Shown here piece after piece: positions 32,405-41,731 of a stretch of 64,000 nucleotides of DNA (positions within the stretch are counted from its first letter, which is position 1; each line of letters opens with the position of its first letter). The DNA lies in contig MU008160.1 of NCBI GenBank assembly GCA_010909165.1, forward strand, positions 186,001-250,000. The letters are read 5' to 3'. Both the position numbers and the translations under genes were made by a program. The DNA is from Anthoceros angustus (lineage: Eukaryota > Streptophyta > Anthocerotopsida > Anthocerotales > Anthocerotaceae). The notes beneath the pieces are model-generated. The model was given only the letters and a program-made list of their open reading frames with translations. It did no database searches and had not been told where the DNA came from.

Positions 32405-33144
32405 GCTCAGGCTCCCGGTACTCCCGAACCGCAGCCTGTTTGTCCTCGTATGGTCTGCACGACACCGAGAATTCAGGTACAGGCATCGCAACACGGGACC
32501 CAGCATTTCCAGAGAGAAGCAAATCCCTCTCAAGTTCTTCAACCCTCTGGAACCTTGATCCACAAAAAAGTGAGGACAGCACGGGACAAACAGCAAGTCC
32601 CAAAGATTTCCTGTCACTTGCCATCGGCCAACCAGACACGATGCCACTCCAAACCGGAAAAGATAAGCGCGACCTCTAACTACCACATTACTTCACTGAT
32701 CGAACCCAAAAAGACGTTTCTCCATGAGATCAGCGTCCCGCGCTCTCCAACCTCACATACCTTCTTGAAAACTGCCTCTCCGATCCAGGGTCTTGAAGTA
32801 GGGCCGAGGCGAGCTGTCACTTTGTCGTCCCATCGTGAGATCTCTGGCTCATCTTCCGCCAAACCCACAAATTTTTCCACCCCAGGCAGCGCCAATGCTG
32901 CCCGGAAGCCTACCTACCAAGCCCCGCGGGTCCTAAATCCACAACCCACCTCCCGATCTTTGAACCTCCCAACCCTCCACCACGTCGCTGCTGATTTCTC
33001 CAAACGGGCTGTGACATTCCCTTCCCACCTCCTTCCCTCCGGCCACAGACAGCGAATGCGCAATTCCCTTACCGCCCAACTCCGCGTCCAGCACCCATAA
33101 TCCCAACTCCTCTCAAGTCCCGCCCCGGGACCCAACTGGCCAAA
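32405..33144. other. ROPGEF 5' flank, no gene recognised
   Basis: This should hold the 5' leader and promoter of the ROPGEF. Long open frames on both strands reflect composition; none has a recognisable domain. Confidence 0.45.
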
Positions 33145-33765
33145 TTGCGGCCTCCTCCTCTGCCTCCCACGCCCGCATCAACATCCAAACCCGGCACCGG
33201 CAGCGGAAACCGCAAAGCCGCCCCAGAATACGCCCAGCAGGCGAGTGCGGGCGGCAAGGCAGGATGGGATTACGCACTTTTTCCCGGAGCCCGGCTGGTG
33301 GGCAATGATGGGCGAGAGGCTAGGCCAAGCAGGAAGCGCAAAGGCAGCTCGTGCGCACCTGCGAAGCACCTGCAGCAGCAGCTGCGGCTCCGAGAGGTCC
33401 GCTGCAATAGCGCAATGGCAGCTGCCTGCGCTGCGCGGTTGCCAACAATAGAACTCTGCAGTGGCGGCATGCAGAGAAGGCGTTTCATGGACCACCGGCT
33501 GCGGCAGCTGCGGCATCAGCAGGAACAGCAGGAGCAGGAGCTTCTCTCTCTGCACCTCCTTGCTCTCCAGGCTGCGGCAGAGGGCACGGATTAATCCTAG
33601 GTTGAACTCCTTTCTACCATAGCCAGCGCAGGCTGCGATGTGGAGAGTCGTGCGGCCACGCGCAACATGAGCACGGCTCCATGACTCGCTCGACTCCTTC
33701 ACATCAGGCCCGGGATGTCCCAAGAGCAGCAAGCACCCTCGATTTCCGCGAATCGGGCCCCTCAC
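33145..33765. other. Overlapping unrecognised ORFs, weak ankyrin-like signature
   Basis: The minus strand (33765-33178) reads LLLLGHPGPDV and RGRTTLHIAACAG, which resembles one ankyrin repeat. A possible exon end follows, but no second repeat was found in frame. The plus strand (33145-33594) gives a Gln-rich helical tail (RQLRHQQEQQEQELLSLH). Either could be an exon of an unresolved gene, and both are weak. Confidence 0.2.
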
Positions 33766-36280
33766 ATTGTCACAACGGCCCGTTCCCCCGTCCCTTCTTC
33801 ACCATTGTCACGTCCCGGCACATGGTAAACCTTCACCCGGTACGTGTCCGACCCTCTACACCGGGCCGTACCTTCGGTACCGGACCGAGCATTCAAACCC
33901 TCGTCCTACAAGCAACGATACTCGGCCGGAACCAGATACATATGTACATTACGTGCGCGATCTGCCCACCAAACTTTCGGTGCCGACCCACCTCGAATCC
34001 GGAGCGGTGCGCCCCGGTCCCGGCGCCCGACCGCCTCGGCACTACTACCCAGGCCAAACGCGGCCTCTCGCCAAAGTCAACCAGAATGCCCGGGACAGGG
34101 CCGTTGGTAGGTCCGGGCAGCGACCTCCCAGTGTGGGAGGTGGGTAATTTTCCGAGCCTGTATTTTACCCCAGGTGAAAATTTCAAACAGCGGGGCTTCC
34201 CGCTATTCCTGGCCCCTCTCGCGACGTGCACGCAAGAAGGCGACGACAGCGGCCGACGAAGCGGGGTTTGAATTGCGATGCGAGTGCCCCGGTCACGACT
34301 GGGGGCTGGGCTGCGCTGGGCTGGGCTGGGCTCCGCCACCCGTACAGTGAAGCGCTTTTAGGCACACAATGCGACCTTGGAAGAAGGTCGCATTTCGAGA
34401 CCCCATGCTGTTGGTAATGGGGAAGTGGAGCATACCCAGCAATTTTCAAACCAAGACCTGCCTCGGTTTCCCCCAATTGGACTTCCTCGCCATCATCAAA
34501 TCTTGTCGTCCTTGCCCAATGTGCGCGAGGTTTTCAAATGTACTGACCGGTACAATATTCTGCATACATATGTATGTGCATGTCAAGCCTTAGCTTTGCG
34601 TGAACAACAAGAGGTAGCAAAAGATGTCTTGAGTTCGTTATGACAAACTACGTACATAGGTACTTCTCCCATCCGTTGAAAACCATGTTTATCTACATTT
34701 CCCGGAGCTGGATCACTGCGGGAGTGGGTGGGGGATTATTAGCCCCCCAAACTTTGTGGGCACTAGGCTTTGTGGGCACTAGGCTTTGTGGGCAATAGAC
34801 CCTTGCGGAACAACGCCCCTTACAAATTACATTCAAAGTTACACCTATCCATGCTATTGGATAAGAAGTCTTAGGGACCATAGAAATGAAACCCATCAAG
34901 GGGCTTACGACTAGGGCACCAACTTTGTGGGCGCTAGGTTTTTCTTCACATTTACTCCTGGTTCTTACAGATGTAGTACAGGCCACAAACCCACAAACAG
35001 GAAGCAGGGCAGACGAAAGTCAATCAACAGAGTCATGTGATTCTGGCCAGGTACCATATATATGTAGGGAGTTGATAAAACAATGTTGGGTGTCAGCAGG
35101 CTGCAGAAAGGCCGCACTGCAGCAGCTGGAGGAGGTCTGTACTTCGGTCCAGGCTGCTGTTCCGGCCGCCCGTGTATGATGGTGTAAGGCCATTTATGGC
35201 GCCAGCAGTGGCGTGACGAGCTTTCCTTCAGCCAGTGCTTAGGCCAGGCTGCAAGGTTTGTTAGATAAATTGTTAAGCCCACAGGCGCCACAGATAAGCG
35301 TTTCGGAATCTAAAGGCGGCCATTAGATCATAACCCCCAACGGGTAGTCGTTTGTGCTTTAATTATCAGACGGCGTCTGTGAGGGCAGGGTCTGCAGCCG
35401 GGTGTCCGGCATTCAATACGCTCTGCGCTGTCTTGGGCAGTGGGCTGCATTAACTCGTGTGTGAACACGGCACTCAGATTCTGATTTGGCGAATATTTTG
35501 GCGATTCGAATCGTACGCTGACGGTCCGATTCCGTCGTCCCGGTCATCCGGTCACTCGTACAGGATGATTGTTTAGCGTAATGGCTGGTGGGAACTGTAA
35601 CGCGCAATGGCAGGCGACGGTTCTTATCATGTGTGAAGGCCAATGAGTGAGGTTAGTTAGCACATGATAGCCGTCGTCTATTTCCGTCGGTTGCCGTAAC
35701 TCGCGGCGCGATATTTCTGATAGAGGTGGGTATTGGCTCACTGGTGGCAGCCGGTATGCCGGTTGAAAAGCTCCGGTAATAGAGTGGATTTTGTGGGGCC
35801 TTGACGGTGGACACCGATTGGACTCCAGTTAACTGGATGTCGGTTAGATTCCTGACTTGCGGTTGGCTGCCTTGAGGTGCGGCGAGCGGGCCGGGCACGA
35901 CGAACGGGTGGGCCCTGGTTCCGTGGCGCCTGTTGCGCACGCATGTGTGTCATGCTCCGAAATGCTAAACTCAGATCAAATTTTGAGGTAAGATTTGTAC
36001 TAATCTTAATTCAAACCAAGGAGGATGACATAAGACGAAACGGGACGAGGAACAAAAGGGATTGTCGTCAGAAATGACATCAAGAGGAGCAAGTCGTTGG
36101 ATATCCACGCCACATCCCGCGCTCTTTGAATGTGGGCGATGAGACAAAATTGGTGACTCAGAGCTACTACAGAGGGGCGTGCCGAAACGCATTTTACATC
36201 CCTGGGCATCTTCCGGGTTGGGGATGCCAAATGCTTGCGACTGGGTGGGGGATGAGTGACTGCTGAGGATGAGGAGCTTG
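33766..36280. other. Intergenic, repeat remnants, no gene recognised
   Basis: A C-rich stretch with CCGGTAC/GGTACCGG motifs lies at 33830-33890. GGGCTGGGCTGC tandems occur at 34308-34332. At 34745-34795 a GCACTAGGCTTTGTGGG unit (17 bp) is tandemly repeated with variants, and a related TTTGTGGGCGCTAGG lies at 34923-34937. ORF 34886-35179 (+) has no recognisable family. The region 35400-36000 is GC-richer sequence with CCGGT-type motifs and nothing identifiable. Confidence 0.5.
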
Positions 36281-39200
36281 TCAGTGGACCTTGAAACCGA
36301 CTCTTCGCTTAGGTGCCTCCAAGTCCTTCACGGCCTTGGTCAGTCTCCAGAGCTGTGAGTAGATGTCGTGGCGGTTTGGGTGGTCTTGGTCTTCGACAAG
36401 GAAGCTGTAGACCCTGTAGTCGACCTCGATCCATGTCCTCCCGGGTGTCTTCTTCAGTCCTGCAGCCTGCATTTTCTGCCGAGTTTCAGCCTCCTCTTCC
36501 TGCTTTTCCGCCAGTCCATATAGGCTTGACATAATGACATATGCGGCACTGTTAGTTGGGTCCAGTTCCATGATGCGGTCAAAAGCATGCTTTCCCAGCT
36601 CCACCTCAAAGTAGGTTCGACAAGCGCCCAGCAGTGCCATCCAGACATTGACATCTGGGTTAGGGACCAGGTGGTCGATGAAGTCGGTTGCCACATCCAG
36701 GTATCCTGCACGACTGAAAAGGCCAACCATGCATCCGTAGTGTGGTGATGTGGGCTCAACTCCGTACTCCTTGGACATGGAGTCAAAGAGCTCCCAGCCC
36801 TCGGGCAATAGGCCTGCGTGGCTGCAGGCGTTCAGCACACAGAGGAAGGTGACATGATCTGGCTTGACGCCTGCCTCCTGCATTTCCTTCAACAGGCGAA
36901 GTGCATCTTCAGCCGACCCATGCCTGGCATGGCCACCAATAAATGCTGTCCAAGTTACCACATCCCTGGTCGGTAGTCCATTGAAGACCCTTTGTGCCAC
37001 ATCCATTCTTCCACACTCGCCATACATGTTGACAAGTGCGCTTCCTAAAACTTCATCAATTTCTATCCCACTTTTCTTGAGCAGGCTGTGTGCAAGCATG
37101 CCTTGAGAGACAGCTGCGATAACAGTACATGCCTTAATGATGGTCAAGTACGTCACTTTGTCTGCCATATCAAGATTCTCTTCTTGCATTTCTGTCCAAA
37201 CGTCAATAGCCTCCTTGTAAAGCTCTTGCTGAACATACCCACGGATTAGGGCATTCCATGACACTGTATTCTTGTCTGGCAATTTCTCAAAGATTTTGCG
37301 AGCCTCATCTAGACTGCCACATTTAGCATACATGTCCATGAGGGTGTTGGCAACAGTCACATCCAGTTCAAACCCACTCTCAGCTACCTGAGCATGAATC
37401 TCCTTACCCTGATCCAGGCCCCCACCTGTAGCCTTGAGGATGCTCAAAAAAGTCACCTCAGTTGGCTTGATGCCCTGCTGAAGCATCCTCTGAAAAAACT
37501 CCAGGGCTTCCTGCTTGCGCCCGTGCTGTGCATATCCTGCAATTATTGCATTCCATGACACTGCGTTCTTTTCAGGCATTTTCTCAAACACACCATTTGC
37601 TTCTTCTAAGCTGCCACATTTCGCATACATGTCAATAAGAGTGCTCCCCACCTCTACATCCAGTTCATGTCCAAGCTCAGTCACCTGGCGATGAATCTGC
37701 CTGCCTTCATCCAGCGCAGCAATGCTGCCGCAGGCTTTAAGCGCATTGAGATACGTAATCTTGTTCAACTCAACGCCCTCTTCTTGCATTTCCTTGAAGA
37801 GATCTAGAGCTTTGTCGCCCTGCCCATGATGGGCATATCCTCCAATCATGGCAGTCCATGAGACAACATCTTTGTTTGTCAGCAACTCAAACAATTCTCT
37901 TGCCTCATCCAAGCCCCCACATTTGGCATACATATCAACAAGAGCGGTACGGATTGCTGAATCCAAATCAACACCACTACGGATCATCTGAGCATGAATC
38001 TTCTTTCCCTGCTCCAAAAATCGAGGGCTATTACAAGCTCTTAGGATGCTCAGAAAAGTGACACTATTTGGTTCCACGTTCTGCTCTTGCAGCTCCTCAA
38101 ATAGCCGGTGAGCTTCTTGGCTCTCTCCCTGCTGCGCGTACCCTCCTATCATTGCATTCCACGACACTATGGTTTTCTGCCCAAGTCCATCAAACACATC
38201 CCGTGCCTCGGGCAGGCTCCCACACTTCGCATACATGGATATAAGGCTGTTCCCAATCGCACCATCTGTTCCTAGCCCAGAATCAACAATCTGCTGGTGG
38301 ATCTGCTTCCCTTCTGCCAGAGAGCCTGTACTTGCACACGCCCTCAGAATGCTCAAAAACGTAACCTTGTTCGGTGCTACTCCCTGCCTTTGCATCTCCT
38401 TGAAAAGCTCCAAAGCTTCCTTGTAAAGTCGATGCTCAGTATAACCTGTGATCATCACGGTCCACGAGACCACATCTCGCCTTGACAACCCATCAAACAG
38501 CTTGTGAGCCTCAGTCATGCTGCCGCATTTGGCATACATGTTCATAAGGGCATTTCCTACAATCTCATGTGACTCCAACCCCGACTCCGATATGTCCCCA
38601 TGAACTTCACGGCCGACATCCAGTGCTGTCCTGCTGGCACAAGCCTTCAGCACCGCCACATAAATATGACTGTTCGGCCGAGCCCCCGACTGCTTCATCT
38701 CCTTGTACAACTCGATGGCCTGCTCCCCTTGCTCAAGGTTAGCATGTGCCACAATGATCCCGTGCCACGAATACTCATCCGGCTGGCTGATCTTCCGGAA
38801 CGCCCTAATCGCATCATCCAAACTGCCAGAAGCTGCATACAAACGGATTAACGTGTTCCACGCATAAGACTCCAACTCCAGCTCCCTAGCCGTCACTGTC
38901 GACTCCAACCTCCTACCATGAGCCAAGCTCTTTCTCTTAAAACACTCCTCCGCCAGCTTAGTCAAGAGGGAGGCAGGAATGTCTACTCCCTGCTCCCCGA
39001 TGTTGTCCAACGCATGAAGAGCCTCATTCAACCGCCCTTCTTCATGCAGCCTGCTCAGATTGGCAACATGGTCCACGGATTCCACATTACCCTCCAGCTT
39101 GGTCACCGCAGACAGAAACCGGATACCATCCCTGCTCCCAGGCAGCTGGCTCCCCCGTGCAGCTGGATTGCTCCTCACCTGGACACACATTTCCCAAGCC

Positions 39201-39307
39201 GCCCCGGGCTTGGACGCAGAGCAGAGAAATCTGCGACACATGCCCCTGCCAACCCTGGAATTTCCGGTCCATCGCGCCGCCGCAAGACGGAACCCTGCTA
39301 CCCACAT
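36281..39307 (-). CDS. PPR protein of the PLS subfamily, E/E+ type without a DYW domain (1)
   Basis: An intronless frame of 1008 residues. The first 40 residues are Arg/Ala/Ser-rich with few acids (MWVAGFRLAAARWTGNSRVG), fitting an organelle, probably mitochondrial, presequence. From about residue 90 to 900 there are some twenty-plus alternating P, L and S pentatricopeptide motifs (VGNALMNMYAKCGSMTEAHK, VSWNAMIGGYAQQGESQEAH and similar). E and E+ motifs follow (WMALLGACRTYFEVELGKHA, GRTWIEVDYRVYSFLVEDQD, HDIYSQLWRLTKAVKDL), and it stops at VGFKVH where a DYW deaminase would start. E+ proteins select specific sites in organelle RNA, usually for C-to-U editing with a DYW enzyme supplied in trans. 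The RNA target is not predicted here. Confidence 0.95.
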   Translation of the reverse strand: MWVAGFRLAAARWTGNSRVGRGMCRRFLCSASKPGAAWEMCVQVRSNPAARGSQLPGSRDGIRFLSAVTKLEGNVESVDHVANLSRLHEEGRLNEALHALDNIGEQGVDIPASLLTKLAEECFKRKSLAHGRRLESTVTARELELESYAWNTLIRLYAASGSLDDAIRAFRKISQPDEYSWHGIIVAHANLEQGEQAIELYKEMKQSGARPNSHIYVAVLKACASRTALDVGREVHGDISESGLESHEIVGNALMNMYAKCGSMTEAHKLFDGLSRRDVVSWTVMITGYTEHRLYKEALELFKEMQRQGVAPNKVTFLSILRACASTGSLAEGKQIHQQIVDSGLGTDGAIGNSLISMYAKCGSLPEARDVFDGLGQKTIVSWNAMIGGYAQQGESQEAHRLFEELQEQNVEPNSVTFLSILRACNSPRFLEQGKKIHAQMIRSGVDLDSAIRTALVDMYAKCGGLDEARELFELLTNKDVVSWTAMIGGYAHHGQGDKALDLFKEMQEEGVELNKITYLNALKACGSIAALDEGRQIHRQVTELGHELDVEVGSTLIDMYAKCGSLEEANGVFEKMPEKNAVSWNAIIAGYAQHGRKQEALEFFQRMLQQGIKPTEVTFLSILKATGGGLDQGKEIHAQVAESGFELDVTVANTLMDMYAKCGSLDEARKIFEKLPDKNTVSWNALIRGYVQQELYKEAIDVWTEMQEENLDMADKVTYLTIIKACTVIAAVSQGMLAHSLLKKSGIEIDEVLGSALVNMYGECGRMDVAQRVFNGLPTRDVVTWTAFIGGHARHGSAEDALRLLKEMQEAGVKPDHVTFLCVLNACSHAGLLPEGWELFDSMSKEYGVEPTSPHYGCMVGLFSRAGYLDVATDFIDHLVPNPDVNVWMALLGACRTYFEVELGKHAFDRIMELDPTNSAAYVIMSSLYGLAEKQEEEAETRQKMQAAGLKKTPGRTWIEVDYRVYSFLVEDQDHPNRHDIYSQLWRLTKAVKDLEAPKRRVGFKVH

Positions 39308-39962
39308 CCTGTCCCAGCTCCCCCTGCATCAGCCTGGCATCAGCAGCCTGGCCCTGGGAGCCGAAAACTCATGCGGACCTGATTCATGCAGCTACACCAT
39401 CAGCTTCCCCTCAACAATACGTTCACGTGACAATCAGCTTGCCAACCGCATTTGCCTCCTCCCCGTTCCAGTCTGCTGCCAATTTCGCAGCATACCTCAG
39501 GCGGGAACATGAACGTAGCCGCCGGCCTGTAGACCCTGCCAGTTCCCTAATCAGCGAATCTTTCATGGGTGTATATGTCTGAAAAAATTAACCTTTATTC
39601 AGTTTTCTTTCATAAATGCAGGTCGACAGCCAGTGTGCCCACAGGCAGGATGGTATGACAACCAACTGAAATGAATTTGAGGAGTACATGTTCTCTGGCT
39701 TGGAAATTGGTTAGAGATTCATGAGAAAGGGTTGGAGAGGCCTGAGTACTTCAATCGCTTTAGCACCCAGTGATACTCTGGCCACGGCAACTGCAATCGT
39801 TTGTGTACCTCGTACTAAGAGATGTGTCTCTCGTAAACCTGAGAACATCAGCGCATATCTTAGGAGACTTGCAATCAAGAGGACAGGGATTCCAACCCTG
39901 TAGACCTCTTATTGACAGATGTATATTTCGGAAGTCTGAGAAATCAAGGCATACCTTAGGTA
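39308..39962. other. 5' flank of PPR gene 1
   Basis: No gene was recognised. The plus-strand ORFs at 38918-39582 are antisense shadows of the PPR N-terminus and promoter. Confidence 0.45.
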
Positions 39963-40497
39963 GGATACTTGCCAAGCTCCCTGCCCAAGCTTACGACGAT
40001 TGCTTCTTGCGTTGTACTGAGGGAATGCACAATCTTCTACCGTCTTCGATCCCCCCATGAGCTCATGGAGAGATGGAAGGATCGAAGAAGATGGAAGACA
40101 GTACAGTACCTTAAAGTGGAGCACGCAAGGAGAGGCTATCTGTTGTTGAGGCCCATCACTGAATCCAGGTTTCTGACAAACCTTAGGATACTTGCCAAGC
40201 TCCTTGCACAAGCTGACGACGATTGCTTCTCGTGGTATACTGAGAGAATGTACAATCTTCTATCTTTCTCGATCCCCCCATGAGCTCATGGAGGGATGGA
40301 GGGATCGAAGAAGATGGAAGACAGTACACTATCTTAAAAGTGGAGCAAGCAAGGAGAAACTGTGTGTTGTTGAAGCCCATCACTGAATCCAGGATTTTGA
40401 CAAACCTTAGGGTCCTTGACGTTCTCTTAAAGTGGAGCACGCAAGGAGAAGCGATGTGTTGTCGACGCCCATCACTGAATCCAGATTTCCGACAAAC
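39963..40497. repeat. Tandem repeat of about 223 bp, 2.3 units
   Basis: Units are about 39963-40185 and 40186-40409, with a partial third at 40426-40497. GGATACTTGCCAAGCTCC starts the first two. All share CACTGAATCCAG and AAGTGGAGCA, and the full units share GATCCCCCCATGAGCTCATG. It sits between PPR gene 1 and the NFD6-like gene. Confidence 0.85.
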
Positions 40498-40733
40498 AAG
40501 CCAAAGGTGTTTGCGATCAATCCTTGTCGAAGCACTGGCAGCCTTATCACCAGCAAGCAAGCCGACAACCCAGAAGTGAGAGCTGCCAAATTCTTGAGCA
40601 ATAGAGCCGGAGAAGTTCGACCCCTGAATTCTGTGAGCGCCTGTCTGATTGTATTCTCTACCACAAATGGAAAACAATCCTTCAGAGATGCCGAGGAAGG
40701 CACAAACTGTATCACAGCTTTGACGGGCGCCAT
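40407..40733 (-). CDS. Unrecognised small ORF with hydrophobic segment
   Basis: An open frame starting MAPVKAVIQFVPSSASLKDC, continuing through FPFVVENTIRQALTEFRGRT and a possible membrane stretch LTSGLSACLLVIRLPVL, until it enters the 223-bp repeat. A competing frame (40752-40183) overlaps it. Composition looks protein-like, but no homologue was recognised and the 3' end lies in repeats. It may be a 5' exon of an unresolved gene. Confidence 0.25.
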   Translation of the reverse strand: MAPVKAVIQFVPSSASLKDCFPFVVENTIRQALTEFRGRTSPALLLKNLAALTSGLSACLLVIRLPVLRQGLIANTFGLFVGNLDSVMGVDNTSLLLACSTLRERQGP

Positions 40734-41245
40734 CGTTCAAGCTCTCAAACATCAGAAGTGTTGAACATTATAAGAAGCGTGATTGGCAAAGTCACGGAGA
40801 TGAGAGGTCAGGCTCCGACGCGAAGCAGGAAGACGCACTGAGAAGATCGCATGTCCGATAGGCGAGGACTGTGTATCCTCGATTCTTCGGTCATGCTCCT
40901 CCCCGCAGAAAACAACAGGCAGCGACGGGTGTGGAAAAGGTCAGACGGAAAGAGCTCCGACCAACAAAATTTCTCCCTAGCGAACAATCCCACTGCCCGC
41001 ACAGGGATGTACGCAAGCAGTGACGTGTCATAAATGTCCTCCTCCTGTTGCTGATCCTCCTATATCCAGTAGACCCTTCGATCATCAAGATACGACCATG
41101 TCCGGTTCATCACCCGTCAGCCAGCCATGGCCCTGCATTCTGCAAGCGCGGAGTGAAAGCGTCAAATAAAGTACGCCGAAATCCCCGACGCCACCACAAG
41201 AAGCAAAGCGGATAGGAGTTGCCAAAATCAGCATCTTACCGAACA

Positions 41246-41584
41246 CTATCGATCTGGCGAAGCATGGCAGAGGGTACCCTGAACTAGAGCCGACGCAGGT
41301 GCCGAGCTTACACTCAGCCGGGCCACAAGCCGCGCGCCTGCTGTGGTGCTGTGCAATGGAAGCAAAGAATCCACGCACGCAATGCGCGGAAACCCCGCTC
41401 TCTGACATGGGAAACCAGAGCTGCGACCCGCCGTAGATCCAGTCTCAGGAATAAATGGGGCTTGCGTTCTTGGAGCGGCTGCAGCTTCTCCGGCCAGACA
41501 TTGATAAGACCTCTTGGCCGACTGGCACGACCGCGCAGAAGACGAGACAGCCCTGCTTGCCGCCCTGCTCAGGAAAGCCGCCAT
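41246..41584 (-). CDS. NFD6-like small mitochondrial protein
   Basis: 112 residues from the ATG at 41584. The N-terminus is an amphipathic, Ser/Arg/Ala-rich mitochondrial presequence (MAAFLSRAASRAVSSSARSC). The diagnostic part is near the C-terminus, CVDSLLPLHSTTAGARLVAR LSVSS, followed by SQG-like LVQGTLCHASP. This is the pattern of NUCLEAR FUSION DEFECTIVE 6 and its relatives, short plant proteins of mitochondria needed for polar nuclear fusion in Arabidopsis; their biochemical role is unknown. An upstream in-frame ATG at 41638 would add 18 non-conserved residues and overlaps the telo-box palindrome, so 41584 is preferred. Alternative 3' splicing is common in the family and was not resolved here. 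Confidence 0.75.
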   Translation of the reverse strand: MAAFLSRAASRAVSSSARSCQSAKRSYQCLAGEAAAAPRTQAPFIPETGSTAGRSSGFPCQRAGFPRIACVDSLLPLHSTTAGARLVARLSVSSAPASALVQGTLCHASPDR

Positions 41585-41637
41585 AGCAGAATAACCATTT
41601 GGCCCTTCGTCCCTCCTGTTGGCATTCAAGGAATCCA

Positions 41638-41651
41638 AAACCCTAGGGTTT
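41638..41651. promoter_or_regulatory. Palindromic telo-box pair upstream of the NFD6-like gene
   Basis: AAACCCTAGGGTTT is a 14-bp perfect palindrome made of two overlapping telo-boxes (AAACCCTA) in opposite orientation, 54 bp before the chosen ATG. Telo-boxes are established promoter elements of plant translation and mitochondrial genes. Activity here is inference. Confidence 0.6.
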
Positions 41652-41731
41652 GATTAGGTCAAGTGACTTCGGAGATTCGAACAGCGTGTGGAAGGTTTGA
41701 GATCCAGGCAGCGTCACACAAGCTCAGCATA

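Noticed and set aside
32282-33100. 272-codon plus-strand ORF rich in Pro, Ser and Thr
   Set aside because: It overlaps the first exon of the ROPGEF in antisense, has no recognisable domain, and its composition is the complement of the Ser/Arg-rich N-terminus.
38918-39582. Plus-strand ORFs over the start of PPR gene 1
   Set aside because: They are antisense to a clearly conserved PPR frame and have no domain of their own.
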